Source: Bacilli bacterium
GTDB taxonomy: Bacteria > Bacillota_I > Bacilli_A > ML615J-28 > CAG-313
Direction of reading: 5' to 3'
Length of the DNA stretch: 7,783 nucleotides
Assembly: GCA_900770645.1 (NCBI GenBank)
Contig: CAAGKY010000196.1
Span: 1 to 7,783 of the forward strand
In this document: one piece after another, positions 1 through 7,044 of the stretch
How positions within the stretch are numbered: the stretch's first letter is position 1
Layout of the letters: each line of letters starts with the position of its first letter
Program-made: the position numbers and the translations under genes
The notes under the pieces: model-generated
What the model was told of the DNA's origin: nothing
Databases searched by the model: none
Seen by the model: only the letters and a program-made list of their open reading frames with translations

Positions 1-15
1 ACGCTCTTCCGATCT
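1..15. other. Illumina sequencing adapter remnant
   Basis: These 15 bases, ACGCTCTTCCGATCT, match the 3' end of the Illumina TruSeq Read 1 adapter/primer exactly. Genomic sequence appears to begin at base 16, where a codon frame encoding a conserved glycoside hydrolase motif starts. The match sits at the very edge of the window, which is where an untrimmed adapter on an assembled contig would be. It should not be translated as part of the neighbouring gene, although the frame happens to stay open through it. Confidence 0.93.
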
Positions 16-16
16 A

Positions 17-832
17 GGTTATGATGGATTAGTTGTAACTGATTCTTTAACGATGAAAGCAGTATTCAATAACTATACTCTAGAAGAAATTGTCCTAAAT
101 GGTTTCAACTCAGGAGATGATATTTTACTACTTTGTGGAGCTAGAGATATAAAACTTCAAACAGACTTTTATGAAACTGCAATACGTTTAGTAAAAGAAG
201 GAAAAATTTCAGAAGCAAAAATCGATGAATCTGTTGCTCGTATATTGAAATATAAAGAACAATATATTAGAGAAATGGATGAAAATTTTGATTGTATTAA
301 AGGTCAATTATGTGAAAAAAATGCGGTTGAATTATCTGAAAAAGTTAGTTTAGACAGTATTACTTTAATTGATGATTCAAAGAAATTATTACCGCTTAAA
401 AAAGAAGAAAAAGTTTTAATTGTATTCCCTAAAATACAAGTAGTTACTTTAGTAGAAAATGATGAATTTGGATTAATGTCACTAGCTGAATTTATGCCAT
501 TTAAGTGTGATAAAATGTATATGCCATTATCACCTGATGAAAAAGAACAAGAGAATCTCTTGAAAAAACAATTAGAATATGATAAAATAGTTTATTGTAG
601 TTATAATGCATGTTTTAATCCTACACAAGCAGATTTAATTAATTCAATAGATGAAAATAAACTTATTGTTGTTGCGATTAGAACACCATATGATTATGGA
701 ATTTTAAAGAGTGCTAATACCTATTTATGTAGTTATGAAGCAACACCTTTAGCTTTTAAAGCTCTTAGTAAAGTGCTAACTGGAGAAGTGGAAGCGAAGG
801 GAAAAATTCCTGTAACAATTAAGGAGGAATAA
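17..832 (+). CDS. nagZ: Glycoside hydrolase family 3, NagZ-type beta-N-acetylhexosaminidase, 5'-truncated
   Basis: This is the C-terminal half of a family 3 glycoside hydrolase; the 5' part is cut off by the contig edge. The frame is open upstream of the first ATG (53), and bases 17-61 encode GYDGLVVTDSLTMKA. That is the conserved strand around the catalytic nucleophile of NagZ-type enzymes (compare VTDALNMKA in Bacillus NagZ), with the nucleophile Asp encoded at 41-43. The ATG at 53 is therefore an internal Met, not a start. Next come a GFNSGDDILLL segment where the family has its AG-x-D motif, the IDESVARILKYKEQY helix that usually closes the TIM barrel, and a second domain opening with SITLIDDSKKLLPLKK as in GH3 C-terminal domains. 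The end, GKIPVTI, is typical, so the C-terminus looks intact. The family releases beta-linked N-acetylglucosamine from muropeptides or chito-oligosaccharides. The acid/base His-Asp motif would lie in the missing part. Other GH3 activities are possible, but the TDSLTMKA motif and the downstream nagB favour a hexosaminidase. Confidence 0.85.
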   Translation, partial: GYDGLVVTDSLTMKAVFNNYTLEEIVLNGFNSGDDILLLCGARDIKLQTDFYETAIRLVKEGKISEAKIDESVARILKYKEQYIREMDENFDCIKGQLCEKNAVELSEKVSLDSITLIDDSKKLLPLKKEEKVLIVFPKIQVVTLVENDEFGLMSLAEFMPFKCDKMYMPLSPDEKEQENLLKKQLEYDKIVYCSYNACFNPTQADLINSIDENKLIVVAIRTPYDYGILKSANTYLCSYEATPLAFKALSKVLTGEVEAKGKIPVTIKEE

Positions 833-833
833 T

Positions 834-1568
834 ATGAAAGTTATTGTCACAAAAAATTATGACGAAATGAGTAAAGAAGCGGCAAAAATCTTACTTGATC
901 AAGTTAAGAAAAATCCGCACTCTACTTTAGGTCTTGCGACTGGAAGCAGTCCAATTGGAACATACCAAGAAATTATCAAAGCTTATCAAAATGGTGAAGT
1001 AAGTTTTAAAAATGTAACAACTTATAACCTAGATGAATATTGTGGTATTGATATCACACATCCTCAAAGTTATTATTGTTTCATGCATGATAATTTATTT
1101 AATCATGTTGATATTAACGAAAAGAATGTTCATATTCCTAGTGCTAGAGGAACAGAAAGTGAAATCAAAGCACAATGTAATGCTTATAATGAAGCACTTA
1201 AAAAAGCGAACATTGATATTCAATTATTAGGAATTGGTGGAAATGGTCACATTGGATTCAATGAACCTGGTACATCATTTGAACAAGAAACATTTGTTGT
1301 TACACTTGCAGAAAGAACAAGAGAAGATAATAAGAGATTCTTCAATAGTATCGACGAAGTTCCTACTCATGCGGTAACAATGGGGATTAAAAACATTATG
1401 CAAGCTAAATCAATTTTAATGTTAATTAGTGGCGAAGCAAAAGCTGATACTGTTGTTAGATTATTAAGTGGAGAAGTATCTACAGACTTCCCAGCAAGTA
1501 TATTATATCGCCATGAAGATGTAACAATTATCGTTGATGAAGCTGCTTATTCAAAAATGAATAAATAA
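834..1568 (+). CDS. nagB: Glucosamine-6-phosphate deaminase
   Basis: NagB converts glucosamine-6-phosphate to fructose-6-phosphate and ammonia in the cytoplasm, feeding amino sugars into glycolysis. The 244 residues match the short, monomer-type NagB of Firmicutes (about 240 residues) and not the longer allosteric enterobacterial form (about 266). Visible motifs are the phosphate-binding LGLATGSSP (32-40), NLDEYCGI with Asp67 as the likely catalytic base, and LLGIGGNGHIGFNEPG (131-146) with His139 for ring opening and Glu144 as its partner. Asn137 stands where the E. coli enzyme has an Asp, as is usual in the Bacillus-type enzymes. The start is fixed by AAGGAGG at 821-827, six bases before the ATG and inside the end of the upstream gene. 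One base separates the upstream stop from this ATG, so the pair is almost certainly cotranscribed and may be translationally coupled. No nagA deacetylase is visible; it may lie upstream of the contig edge. Confidence 0.97.
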   Translation: MKVIVTKNYDEMSKEAAKILLDQVKKNPHSTLGLATGSSPIGTYQEIIKAYQNGEVSFKNVTTYNLDEYCGIDITHPQSYYCFMHDNLFNHVDINEKNVHIPSARGTESEIKAQCNAYNEALKKANIDIQLLGIGGNGHIGFNEPGTSFEQETFVVTLAERTREDNKRFFNSIDEVPTHAVTMGIKNIMQAKSILMLISGEAKADTVVRLLSGEVSTDFPASILYRHEDVTIIVDEAAYSKMNK

Positions 1569-1708
1569 GTGTTTAAAAAGATTTAAAAGTGGAAAAATTC
1601 GCGTGTTATGTTAAAGTAAAAATAAAGTTTTATTTCGTAATTTACTAAAAATTATTTTGAAAAAATAAAAAAAAGGTAATTTTTGGTGGTCGAATTATTA
1701 CAAAACAC

Positions 1709-1737
1709 TTGCAAAATCAAAACGATTATGCTATAAT
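1709..1737 (+). promoter_or_regulatory. Extended -10 promoter of the large surface protein gene
   Basis: A -35 box TTGCAA (1709-1714) is followed after 17 bases by a perfect TATAAT (1732-1737) preceded by TG at 1729-1730, giving TGCTATAAT. Transcription would start near 1744, leaving a leader of about 44 bases that carries AGGAGG at 1770-1775. The spacing from AGGAGG to the ATG at 1788 is 12 bases, longer than usual. Consensus match and position support a housekeeping sigma factor promoter. Confidence 0.8.
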
Positions 1738-1742
1738 ATAAC

Positions 1743-1756
1743 CGCAAACACTTTCA
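1743..1756 (+). promoter_or_regulatory. Possible cre-like operator at the transcription start
   Basis: CGCAAACACTTTCA lies over the predicted transcription start. It resembles the CcpA/LacI-family catabolite site TGWAANCGNTNWCA with three mismatches, one of them in the central CG. The core AAACACTTTC reappears with one change as AAACGCTTTC at the other sugar-locus promoter (6949-6958). A repressor bound here would block initiation. The match is weak, so this is only a candidate. Confidence 0.25.
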
Positions 1757-1787
1757 AATACATTCTATTAGGAGGAAAAAAGAAATT

Positions 1788-4700
1788 ATGAAAAGAGTTT
1801 TTGCTTTTATAAGCTTATTTGCAATCTCTCTAGTAATGTTTGGATTCGGTACTGCAAACGTTAAAGCAGCCGATGAACCTGCTGAAGGTAAATGGGTTGT
1901 TAATCCATATTTATTAGAAGATGAAAACGGTGAAGTTGTTGAAATTCCTATGTATATCATGGATAGTATCGCAACTACTTTCCCTTTCCACTATGACCGC
2001 AATCATACACCAGATGCAAACTGGGGTGGTATTGCTCGTCAATATGCATGGAACGGTGTTAAAACTGTAATCCCTCAATTCGACGCTAATGGGGCTACAG
2101 GAAAATATTACGGTGTTTACCAACAAGGTGCTTCAAGTGGAAGCGAAACTGGTATTGGTAAAATGATTTACACTACTGAAGGTTTATGGGATAACGGAAC
2201 TTTCTATAACAGTGGTGAATTAGGTGGTTCTTATATCAGAACATCTCCTCATGACCCATCTTTAAGTTTCAGTTTACATAACACTAAAGATGAAGCAGTA
2301 GGTATTCAAGTTTACAAAGAAGCTTCTAACCAAGTTGCTAACCCATTCATTATCTTCAATGCTGAAGGTCAAGCTGTTGCTGGTTTAATCCACAGTTCTG
2401 CTGTTGCTGAAAATGGATTAGGTCAAGAATTCTGCTATGACGCTGACGGTGTTGGTGTTGTTGCTAACGCTGATGCTTCTAACTGTGCTAAAGTTATGGT
2501 TGACACAGAAGAAGATGACTTAGACAAACCTATCAAAGATGAAGATGGAAAGATTATTGGTTATGAAAAAGTTCAAGTAGAAGGTGATGATCCTCAATAT
2601 ATAACTACTCGTTTTGCATGGGCATACTTAGGTGCAGCTCCTGCTAACTTAAACAATAGTTATTTAGGTGAAGGATGGAAAGCAGACAACTGGGACTTCT
2701 ATAATGAAGAAACTGGTGTTGCAGTTGTTATGTTAGGAACAGAAATCGCTAACGGTGGACAAGTAAGTTCTGCTGAATTAGCAGCTGATGATTCAGTTGA
2801 AGCTGGTCACATTCGTGCTCCTTATTATGAAATCTCTATCCCTGCTGGTGGATTCTTCTATCAATGTGGATACTTAGACAGAGGAAGTACTTTATTAACT
2901 ACTTATAAAGATGTTGAAGCACAAGCATACTTATATGGACGTAATGAAGGATACAAAATGTATTTCCAATGCTATAACTACGCTGGTGCTGATATCACTT
3001 TCGTAGAAGGTGAACAAAATGGATATGGATTAAGCAAAATCCCTGGTACTAATACAATTGAAGCTATCGCTGGTGAATCAATTAAATTAGCTGACTTAGT
3101 TGATTATGCTGCATTAGCTACATGTTTCGCTGATGAAAACGATCCATTCTCATTCCAATCTTCAGTATTAACAGATGCTGACTTCGAAGCTAAAAAAGCT
3201 GAATTCATTGAAGCTGAAAAAGCAATCTTAAGAGAAGAACCTGCTTACACTGTTTACCAAGAATGGTTAGACAGCCAAGCTGAAGAAGAAGCTAAAAAAG
3301 TTAAAGCTGTTGAAGATGCACAAGCTGCATTAGAAGCTGCTATCGCTAAGAAAGAAGCTTTAGAAGATGCTGCTGAAAAAGCAATCCTTGCATCTGAAGA
3401 TGAAAAAGTTGTTGCTGAATACAATGCATTATTAGATGCTATTAATGATGCTAAAAAAGCAATTGATGATAAGAAAGATGAAATCGTTGACTTAGAAGAA
3501 ACTGTTAAAAAACAAGAAACAGAATTAAAAAATGCTGAAGTTGCATACAAAGATACATTACAATATAAAGGTTATGCACAATCATTAAGTGATGCTTATG
3601 CTGAACATGTTAAAGAATTAACTTACTTAACATCATTCGTAGCATTAGGATTAGGATGTGAAGATACATTAACTACTGCTGATGTAACTGTAACATATAC
3701 TAAAGATGCTGCTTACGAAGATTATACAGTAACATTCGCAAATGCTGATATCGAAGCTGCAAAAGAAGCATTAGTTGCTGCTATCGCTACTGATGATGAA
3801 GATGCAGTTGATGCTGCAAAAGAAGCATTCATCGCATCATTCCAAATTGATGAAACTAATGAATTTGTTAAAGATTATAAATCTGTTGTTGCTAAATATG
3901 TAGATAACTTCGAAAAATTAGAAATCGCTAATACTGCAATGTCTTCATACATCGCTACATTCTTAAGCAAAATTGGAGATCCTAAAGTTCCTACAGGATT
4001 ATACAAAGAATTAGCTGACGCTAAAGCTGCTGTTGAAACTGCAAAAGCTGAATTAGGTACTCCTGCAACTGATAAAGCTGCATCTACTGGATTATATGCT
4101 AAATTAGACGCTGCTGAAGCTAATAGAATCGCTTATATCGATCAATTCTTAGCTGGAAATACTGATTACCAAGTTGCTAAAGACAATGTTGCAACTGCTG
4201 AAGCTGCATTAGCTGATGCTGAAGCTAAATTAGCTGCATACTATGTAGAATTCAAAGCTACATATGATGAAGTTGAAAAGAAAATTGCTGATACTGCTGC
4301 TGAAAGAGCACAACCTAAATACGAAGAATGGTTAGCAACTGAATACAAATGGAACATCGCATTAGACTTCGAAGTTGTTGTTGATGGTGCAAGAGTTGTT
4401 TACAAATCAGATTATACAAGTGCTGATAAAGCTAAATTACAAGAAGAATTCTTAGCTGACTGGGCTGTATGGGCTGAAGCAAATGGTGTTGCTAAATACA
4501 ATGGAGAATATGGATTAGTTTCATTCTTTGATGGTATGGATAATAACTACTTCTTAAGCGAAGGATTCTTAGCTAAGTGGGGATGGTTAGCTCAATACGT
4601 TCATGACAATACTAACTCAGGTGGTAACCAAGGTGCTGTTAAAGATGCATTAAATGGAAAAACTAGCTGGTACAACTATCGTCGTGCTGCTGCTGAATTC

Positions 4701-5759
4701 GTATTATTCTTTGCTGAACAATCAGGTGTTGACTTCCGTGCTGCTAACGGATTAGAAGGACACAGTGCTGCATATATCTTAGGTGAAGGTTCAACTTCAT
4801 TCGCAGATCCTGAAATCGCTGCTGGATGGGCACCTGCTCCATATGATGAATATATGTTAAATATCAGTGATGTTGTTAACTCTAAGACAAACGTAACTGT
4901 AACTATTAAGAGCCCTATCTCTGGTGCTTCTTCAAGTATGGATTTAGTATTCGTAAGTGCTGCTAGCGTTTATGACTACACTCCAATCATTGAAGTTAAC
5001 AAAGGTGCTTTAACTGTAAATGATGTTAAATCATTTGATATCAGATCAATCGCTACTGCATATGATAAGATTTGGTCTGAAGGAAATGGAATCAAAGGAA
5101 ATGACATTTCTGAACAAATCGCATTCTTCGCTCCAGAATTAGAAGCTGCATTAGCTGCTAATAAATGTGGTGAATACGAAGTAATCATGACTGTAACAAG
5201 CGGATCTGCTCGTAAGACTGCTACTACATCTGCAATCGTTAAGATCGTAGATACAATTGCACCTACTGTATTAGTACGTGACGTTTACTTAAATTATGGT
5301 GATGACTTCCACTACTTAGATGGTGTTTACTATGCATACGATAACGTAGATGGTAACTTATTCACTGCTGAAAAATTCTTAATTTCTGCTACTGAATCTG
5401 TTAACACTTACGAAGCTGGTGAATATACTGTTAAAGTTTCTGCAATGGACTTAAGCGGTAACCAATCTAAAGTTGTTGAATACGTTGTATACGTAAATGA
5501 AGCTCCAAGCAATGACGATGTAATTGATGCTATCGAAAAAGCTGAAACAGCTATTAAAGATAACGACAAGACATTAAATGATGCAACTAAAGACGAAATC
5601 GGTAAAGTTGACACTGAATTAGATGGTGTTGCTAATGACGCTGCTGGTGCAAACGCAGGTGCTAACAACAATACATTAACTGTAGTTGTTACTATCATCG
5701 CTAGCGTTGCTGCAGTTGCTTCAATCGCTGCTGTTGTTTTAGTAATCATCAAAAAATAG
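1788..5759 (+). CDS. Large secreted, membrane-anchored coiled-coil surface protein with Ig-like domain
   Basis: I do not recognise this 1323-residue protein as a named family. Residues 1-27 are a Sec signal peptide (basic MKR, hydrophobic core, VKA before the cleavage site). Residues about 30-440 are a mixed, probably beta-rich region with many aromatic, Gly and Asn residues. Residues about 462-610 and 655-850 are Ala/Glu/Lys/Asp-rich and look helical or coiled-coil; a short beta-type insert (VTVTYTKDAAYEDYTVTF, 633-650) divides them. Residues about 850-1030 are rich in Trp, Tyr and Phe. Residues about 1150-1236 form an Ig-like domain of the DUF5011 type, with DTIAPTV, YAYDNVDGN and the closing AMDLSGNQSKVVEYVVYV. 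A short acidic helix, an Ala/Gly/Asn linker and a transmembrane helix (about 1296-1321) ending in KK follow. There is no LPXTG, so anchoring is by the membrane helix. Seven cysteines are present (216, 233, 360, 395, 446, 624, 1127). Codon choice (ATC, TTC, AAC, TAC, TTA, GCT) suggests high expression. It is likely an abundant surface stalk, adhesin or substrate-capture protein; no catalytic motif was recognised. Confidence 0.93.
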   Translation: MKRVFAFISLFAISLVMFGFGTANVKAADEPAEGKWVVNPYLLEDENGEVVEIPMYIMDSIATTFPFHYDRNHTPDANWGGIARQYAWNGVKTVIPQFDANGATGKYYGVYQQGASSGSETGIGKMIYTTEGLWDNGTFYNSGELGGSYIRTSPHDPSLSFSLHNTKDEAVGIQVYKEASNQVANPFIIFNAEGQAVAGLIHSSAVAENGLGQEFCYDADGVGVVANADASNCAKVMVDTEEDDLDKPIKDEDGKIIGYEKVQVEGDDPQYITTRFAWAYLGAAPANLNNSYLGEGWKADNWDFYNEETGVAVVMLGTEIANGGQVSSAELAADDSVEAGHIRAPYYEISIPAGGFFYQCGYLDRGSTLLTTYKDVEAQAYLYGRNEGYKMYFQCYNYAGADITFVEGEQNGYGLSKIPGTNTIEAIAGESIKLADLVDYAALATCFADENDPFSFQSSVLTDADFEAKKAEFIEAEKAILREEPAYTVYQEWLDSQAEEEAKKVKAVEDAQAALEAAIAKKEALEDAAEKAILASEDEKVVAEYNALLDAINDAKKAIDDKKDEIVDLEETVKKQETELKNAEVAYKDTLQYKGYAQSLSDAYAEHVKELTYLTSFVALGLGCEDTLTTADVTVTYTKDAAYEDYTVTFANADIEAAKEALVAAIATDDEDAVDAAKEAFIASFQIDETNEFVKDYKSVVAKYVDNFEKLEIANTAMSSYIATFLSKIGDPKVPTGLYKELADAKAAVETAKAELGTPATDKAASTGLYAKLDAAEANRIAYIDQFLAGNTDYQVAKDNVATAEAALADAEAKLAAYYVEFKATYDEVEKKIADTAAERAQPKYEEWLATEYKWNIALDFEVVVDGARVVYKSDYTSADKAKLQEEFLADWAVWAEANGVAKYNGEYGLVSFFDGMDNNYFLSEGFLAKWGWLAQYVHDNTNSGGNQGAVKDALNGKTSWYNYRRAAAEFVLFFAEQSGVDFRAANGLEGHSAAYILGEGSTSFADPEIAAGWAPAPYDEYMLNISDVVNSKTNVTVTIKSPISGASSSMDLVFVSAASVYDYTPIIEVNKGALTVNDVKSFDIRSIATAYDKIWSEGNGIKGNDISEQIAFFAPELEAALAANKCGEYEVIMTVTSGSARKTATTSAIVKIVDTIAPTVLVRDVYLNYGDDFHYLDGVYYAYDNVDGNLFTAEKFLISATESVNTYEAGEYTVKVSAMDLSGNQSKVVEYVVYVNEAPSNDDVIDAIEKAETAIKDNDKTLNDATKDEIGKVDTELDGVANDAAGANAGANNNTLTVVVTIIASVAAVASIAAVVLVIIKK

Positions 5760-5801
5760 TTTAGTAAATTAAATTATTTGATAAATACTAAATAAATAAG
5801 G

Positions 5802-5833
5802 TATGAGGAAGATTAATTCTTCCTCATATTTTT
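5802..5833 (+). terminator. Intrinsic terminator after the surface protein gene
   Basis: An 11-base perfect inverted repeat, TATGAGGAAGA (5802-5812) and TCTTCCTCATA (5818-5828), closes a 5-base loop and runs into TTTTT (5829-5833). It begins 42 bases after the TAG stop and is the expected 3' end of the surface protein transcript, making that gene a single-gene unit. Confidence 0.92.
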
Positions 5834-5846
5834 ATTATGTTTTTTC

Positions 5847-5875
5847 TTGTATTAGATAGTTAAAAAGCGTAAAAT
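5847..5875 (+). promoter_or_regulatory. Probable promoter of the GNAT gene
   Basis: TTGTAT (5847-5852) and TAAAAT (5870-5875) are separated by 17 bases and lie between the upstream terminator and the GNAT start at 5903. Each box departs from consensus (TTGACA by two bases, TATAAT by one). A start near 5882 would give a leader of about 20 bases. TATATA at 5877-5882 is an alternative -10 but lacks a good -35 partner. Confidence 0.45.
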
Positions 5876-5902
5876 GTATATAGAAGAAAGGTAATAACAT
5901 TT

Positions 5903-6880
5903 ATGGAAATTATTAAGCTAAAAGAATTTAAAGAACTAAAACTATTATATGAAATGTGGAATGAAGAATTTGGTTTTATATTTCCAATCACCGAAGAATT
6001 ATTTAATAAGAATGTAATAGAATATGGTGATAATATTTTTGATGAATCATTTGTTGCGTTAGTTGATGGCGAAGCAGTAGGATTTATTATCGGTAAAACA
6101 TGGAGTAAAGATATTATAGTTCCTACATATGACAAAACTGGTTGGGTTAGTCTAATATATGTAAAACCTAAATTTAGAAAACAAGGTATTGGTAGTAAAC
6201 TACTAGAAAAAGTTGAGGAAATTTTTGTTAGTAAAGATTTAGAAAGCATATTCTTAGGAAAAGACTATTATAATTTCTTTCCAGGATTACCTGTGGATTT
6301 GAAATATTTCCGCCCTTGGTTTGAAAAAAGAGGTTTTGTAGGACCATATGATACTAATGACTTAATTAAAAAAGTTAGTGAATCTACTAAAAAAGAAGTC
6401 CTTGTTCCTTTTAAAGATGGGAAAAATTATACTATTCGAAGAGCTAATTTAGATGATTATGAAAATTTAGGTAATTTAATTAAAAAGAATTGGCCAGGCA
6501 GATGGTATTTAGAGTTCCTAGATTACTTTGCACACGGTGGAACAGGATATGAGTATATGGTATGTTTAGACGAAAATGGTATTATATGTGGTTTCTGTAA
6601 AGTATGTGATTATGATACACCACTTGTACTTGCTGGGTATAGTTTGAATTTTCATGGACGATTTGAACGTATTGGTGGAATTGGTCCGCTTGGCGTTGAT
6701 GTAGAATACAGAAGAAGAAATATCGCTAATAATATTTTGAAACAAATTGTTAATGAATTAATAGATCGAAATACTACAGATATCATCATTGACTGGACAA
6801 ATCTAATGCATATTTATCGTAATTATGGTTTTGAAATTTGGAAGTCATACACTTATTATGAAAAGAAAATTAAGAAATAG
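5903..6880 (+). CDS. Tandem-domain GNAT family N-acetyltransferase
   Basis: This 325-residue cytoplasmic protein carries two GNAT folds and would transfer an acetyl group from acetyl-CoA to an unknown acceptor. The N-terminal domain (about 1-145) has the acetyl-CoA pyrophosphate-binding motif A, LIYVKPKFRKQGIGSKLLE (84-102, core RKQGIG at 92-97), then FFPGLP (125-130) and WFEKRGF near its end. The C-terminal domain (about 175-322) has a second motif A, GVDVEYRRRNIANNIL (264-279), where Asn replaces the usual first Gly, and a typical ending, IYRNYGFEIWKSYTYYEKK. Two-domain GNATs of this size include mycothiol synthase-like proteins and many uncharacterised Firmicutes enzymes; I see nothing that fixes the substrate. 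The start has a modest AAGG (5888-5891) eleven bases upstream. Codon use (ATT, TTT, AAT, AGA) resembles the nagZ-nagB pair and not the surface protein. Terminators on both sides make it an independent unit. Confidence 0.92.
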   Translation: MEIIKLKEFKELKLLYEMWNEEFGFIFPITEELFNKNVIEYGDNIFDESFVALVDGEAVGFIIGKTWSKDIIVPTYDKTGWVSLIYVKPKFRKQGIGSKLLEKVEEIFVSKDLESIFLGKDYYNFFPGLPVDLKYFRPWFEKRGFVGPYDTNDLIKKVSESTKKEVLVPFKDGKNYTIRRANLDDYENLGNLIKKNWPGRWYLEFLDYFAHGGTGYEYMVCLDENGIICGFCKVCDYDTPLVLAGYSLNFHGRFERIGGIGPLGVDVEYRRRNIANNILKQIVNELIDRNTTDIIIDWTNLMHIYRNYGFEIWKSYTYYEKKIKK

Positions 6881-6904
6881 CCTTTATCAAAAAGGCTATT
6901 TTTT
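6875..6904 (+). terminator. Intrinsic terminator overlapping the GNAT stop codon
   Basis: ATAGCCTTT (6877-6885) pairs perfectly with AAAGGCTAT (6891-6899) around a 5-base ATCAA loop and runs into a T tract (6899-6904). Extra A:T pairs can extend the stem back to 6875. The 5' arm includes the TAG stop codon at 6878-6880, so the hairpin begins within the coding sequence. Confidence 0.92.
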
Positions 6905-6945
6905 AAAATCATAATAGATTGGTAAAAAAAAGTAAAAGAAAATTT

Positions 6946-6959
6946 GTAAAACGCTTTCT
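6946..6959 (+). promoter_or_regulatory. Possible cre-like operator over the -35 region
   Basis: GTAAAACGCTTTCT has the imperfect CG-centred palindrome AAA-N-CG-N-TTT and the right-hand sequence of a catabolite (CcpA/LacI-family) site; it departs from TGWAANCGNTNWCA at the first two bases and the last. It covers the -35 position of the lipoprotein promoter, where a repressor would block polymerase. Its core AAACGCTTTC matches the candidate at 1746-1755 in nine of ten bases. Confidence 0.4.
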
Positions 6960-6983
6960 TTTTTGGAAAGTATGTGCTATAAT
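6955..6983 (+). promoter_or_regulatory. Extended -10 promoter of the lipoprotein gene
   Basis: A perfect TATAAT (6978-6983) is preceded by TGC (6975-6977), giving the same TGCTATAAT as the surface protein promoter. The -35 position at 17-base spacing is TTTCTT (6955-6960), a poor match, so the extended -10 or an activator would have to compensate. Transcription from near 6990 gives a leader of about 55 bases with AGGAGG at 7034-7039. Confidence 0.7.
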
Positions 6984-7044
6984 AAATGTGTAAATAATGA
7001 TATATAAATATCTTATTACTCATACAATTATATAGGAGGAAAAT

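Noticed and set aside
53..55. ATG at 53 as the start of a 259-residue protein
   Set aside because: The frame is open upstream and encodes the conserved GH3 nucleophile motif at 17-61; there is no ribosome binding site before 53.
1033..1230. 65-codon plus-strand reading frame inside nagB
   Set aside because: It lies wholly within the well-supported nagB frame, has no ribosome binding site and encodes a low-complexity Ile-rich sequence.
1615..1646. Hairpin AGTAAA...TTTACT as a nagB terminator
   Set aside because: The stem is almost all A:T, has a 6-base bulge on one side and is followed by A-rich sequence, not a T tract.
3254..3550. Antisense open frame opposite the surface protein's helical region
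   Set aside because: Ser/Ala-rich translation is the expected shadow of Ala/Glu/Lys-rich codons on the other strand; no start signals.
5408..5752. Antisense 114-codon open frame opposite the surface protein C-terminus
   Set aside because: The apparent Ala/Thr-rich protein mirrors the coding strand's membrane helix and linker codons; no promoter or ribosome binding site seen.
5646..5759. LPXTG-type sorting signal at the surface protein C-terminus
   Set aside because: The layout (linker, hydrophobic helix, KK) is similar, but no LPXTG or close variant precedes the helix.
1788..5759. Mycoplasma-type code with TGA as tryptophan
   Set aside because: The protein is Trp-rich and all its Trp codons are TGG with no in-frame TGA, unlike a code 4 genome.
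5860..6249. Antisense 129-codon open frame overlapping the GNAT start
   Set aside because: It covers the GNAT promoter and coding start on the opposite strand, has no ribosome binding site, and its translation resembles no family.
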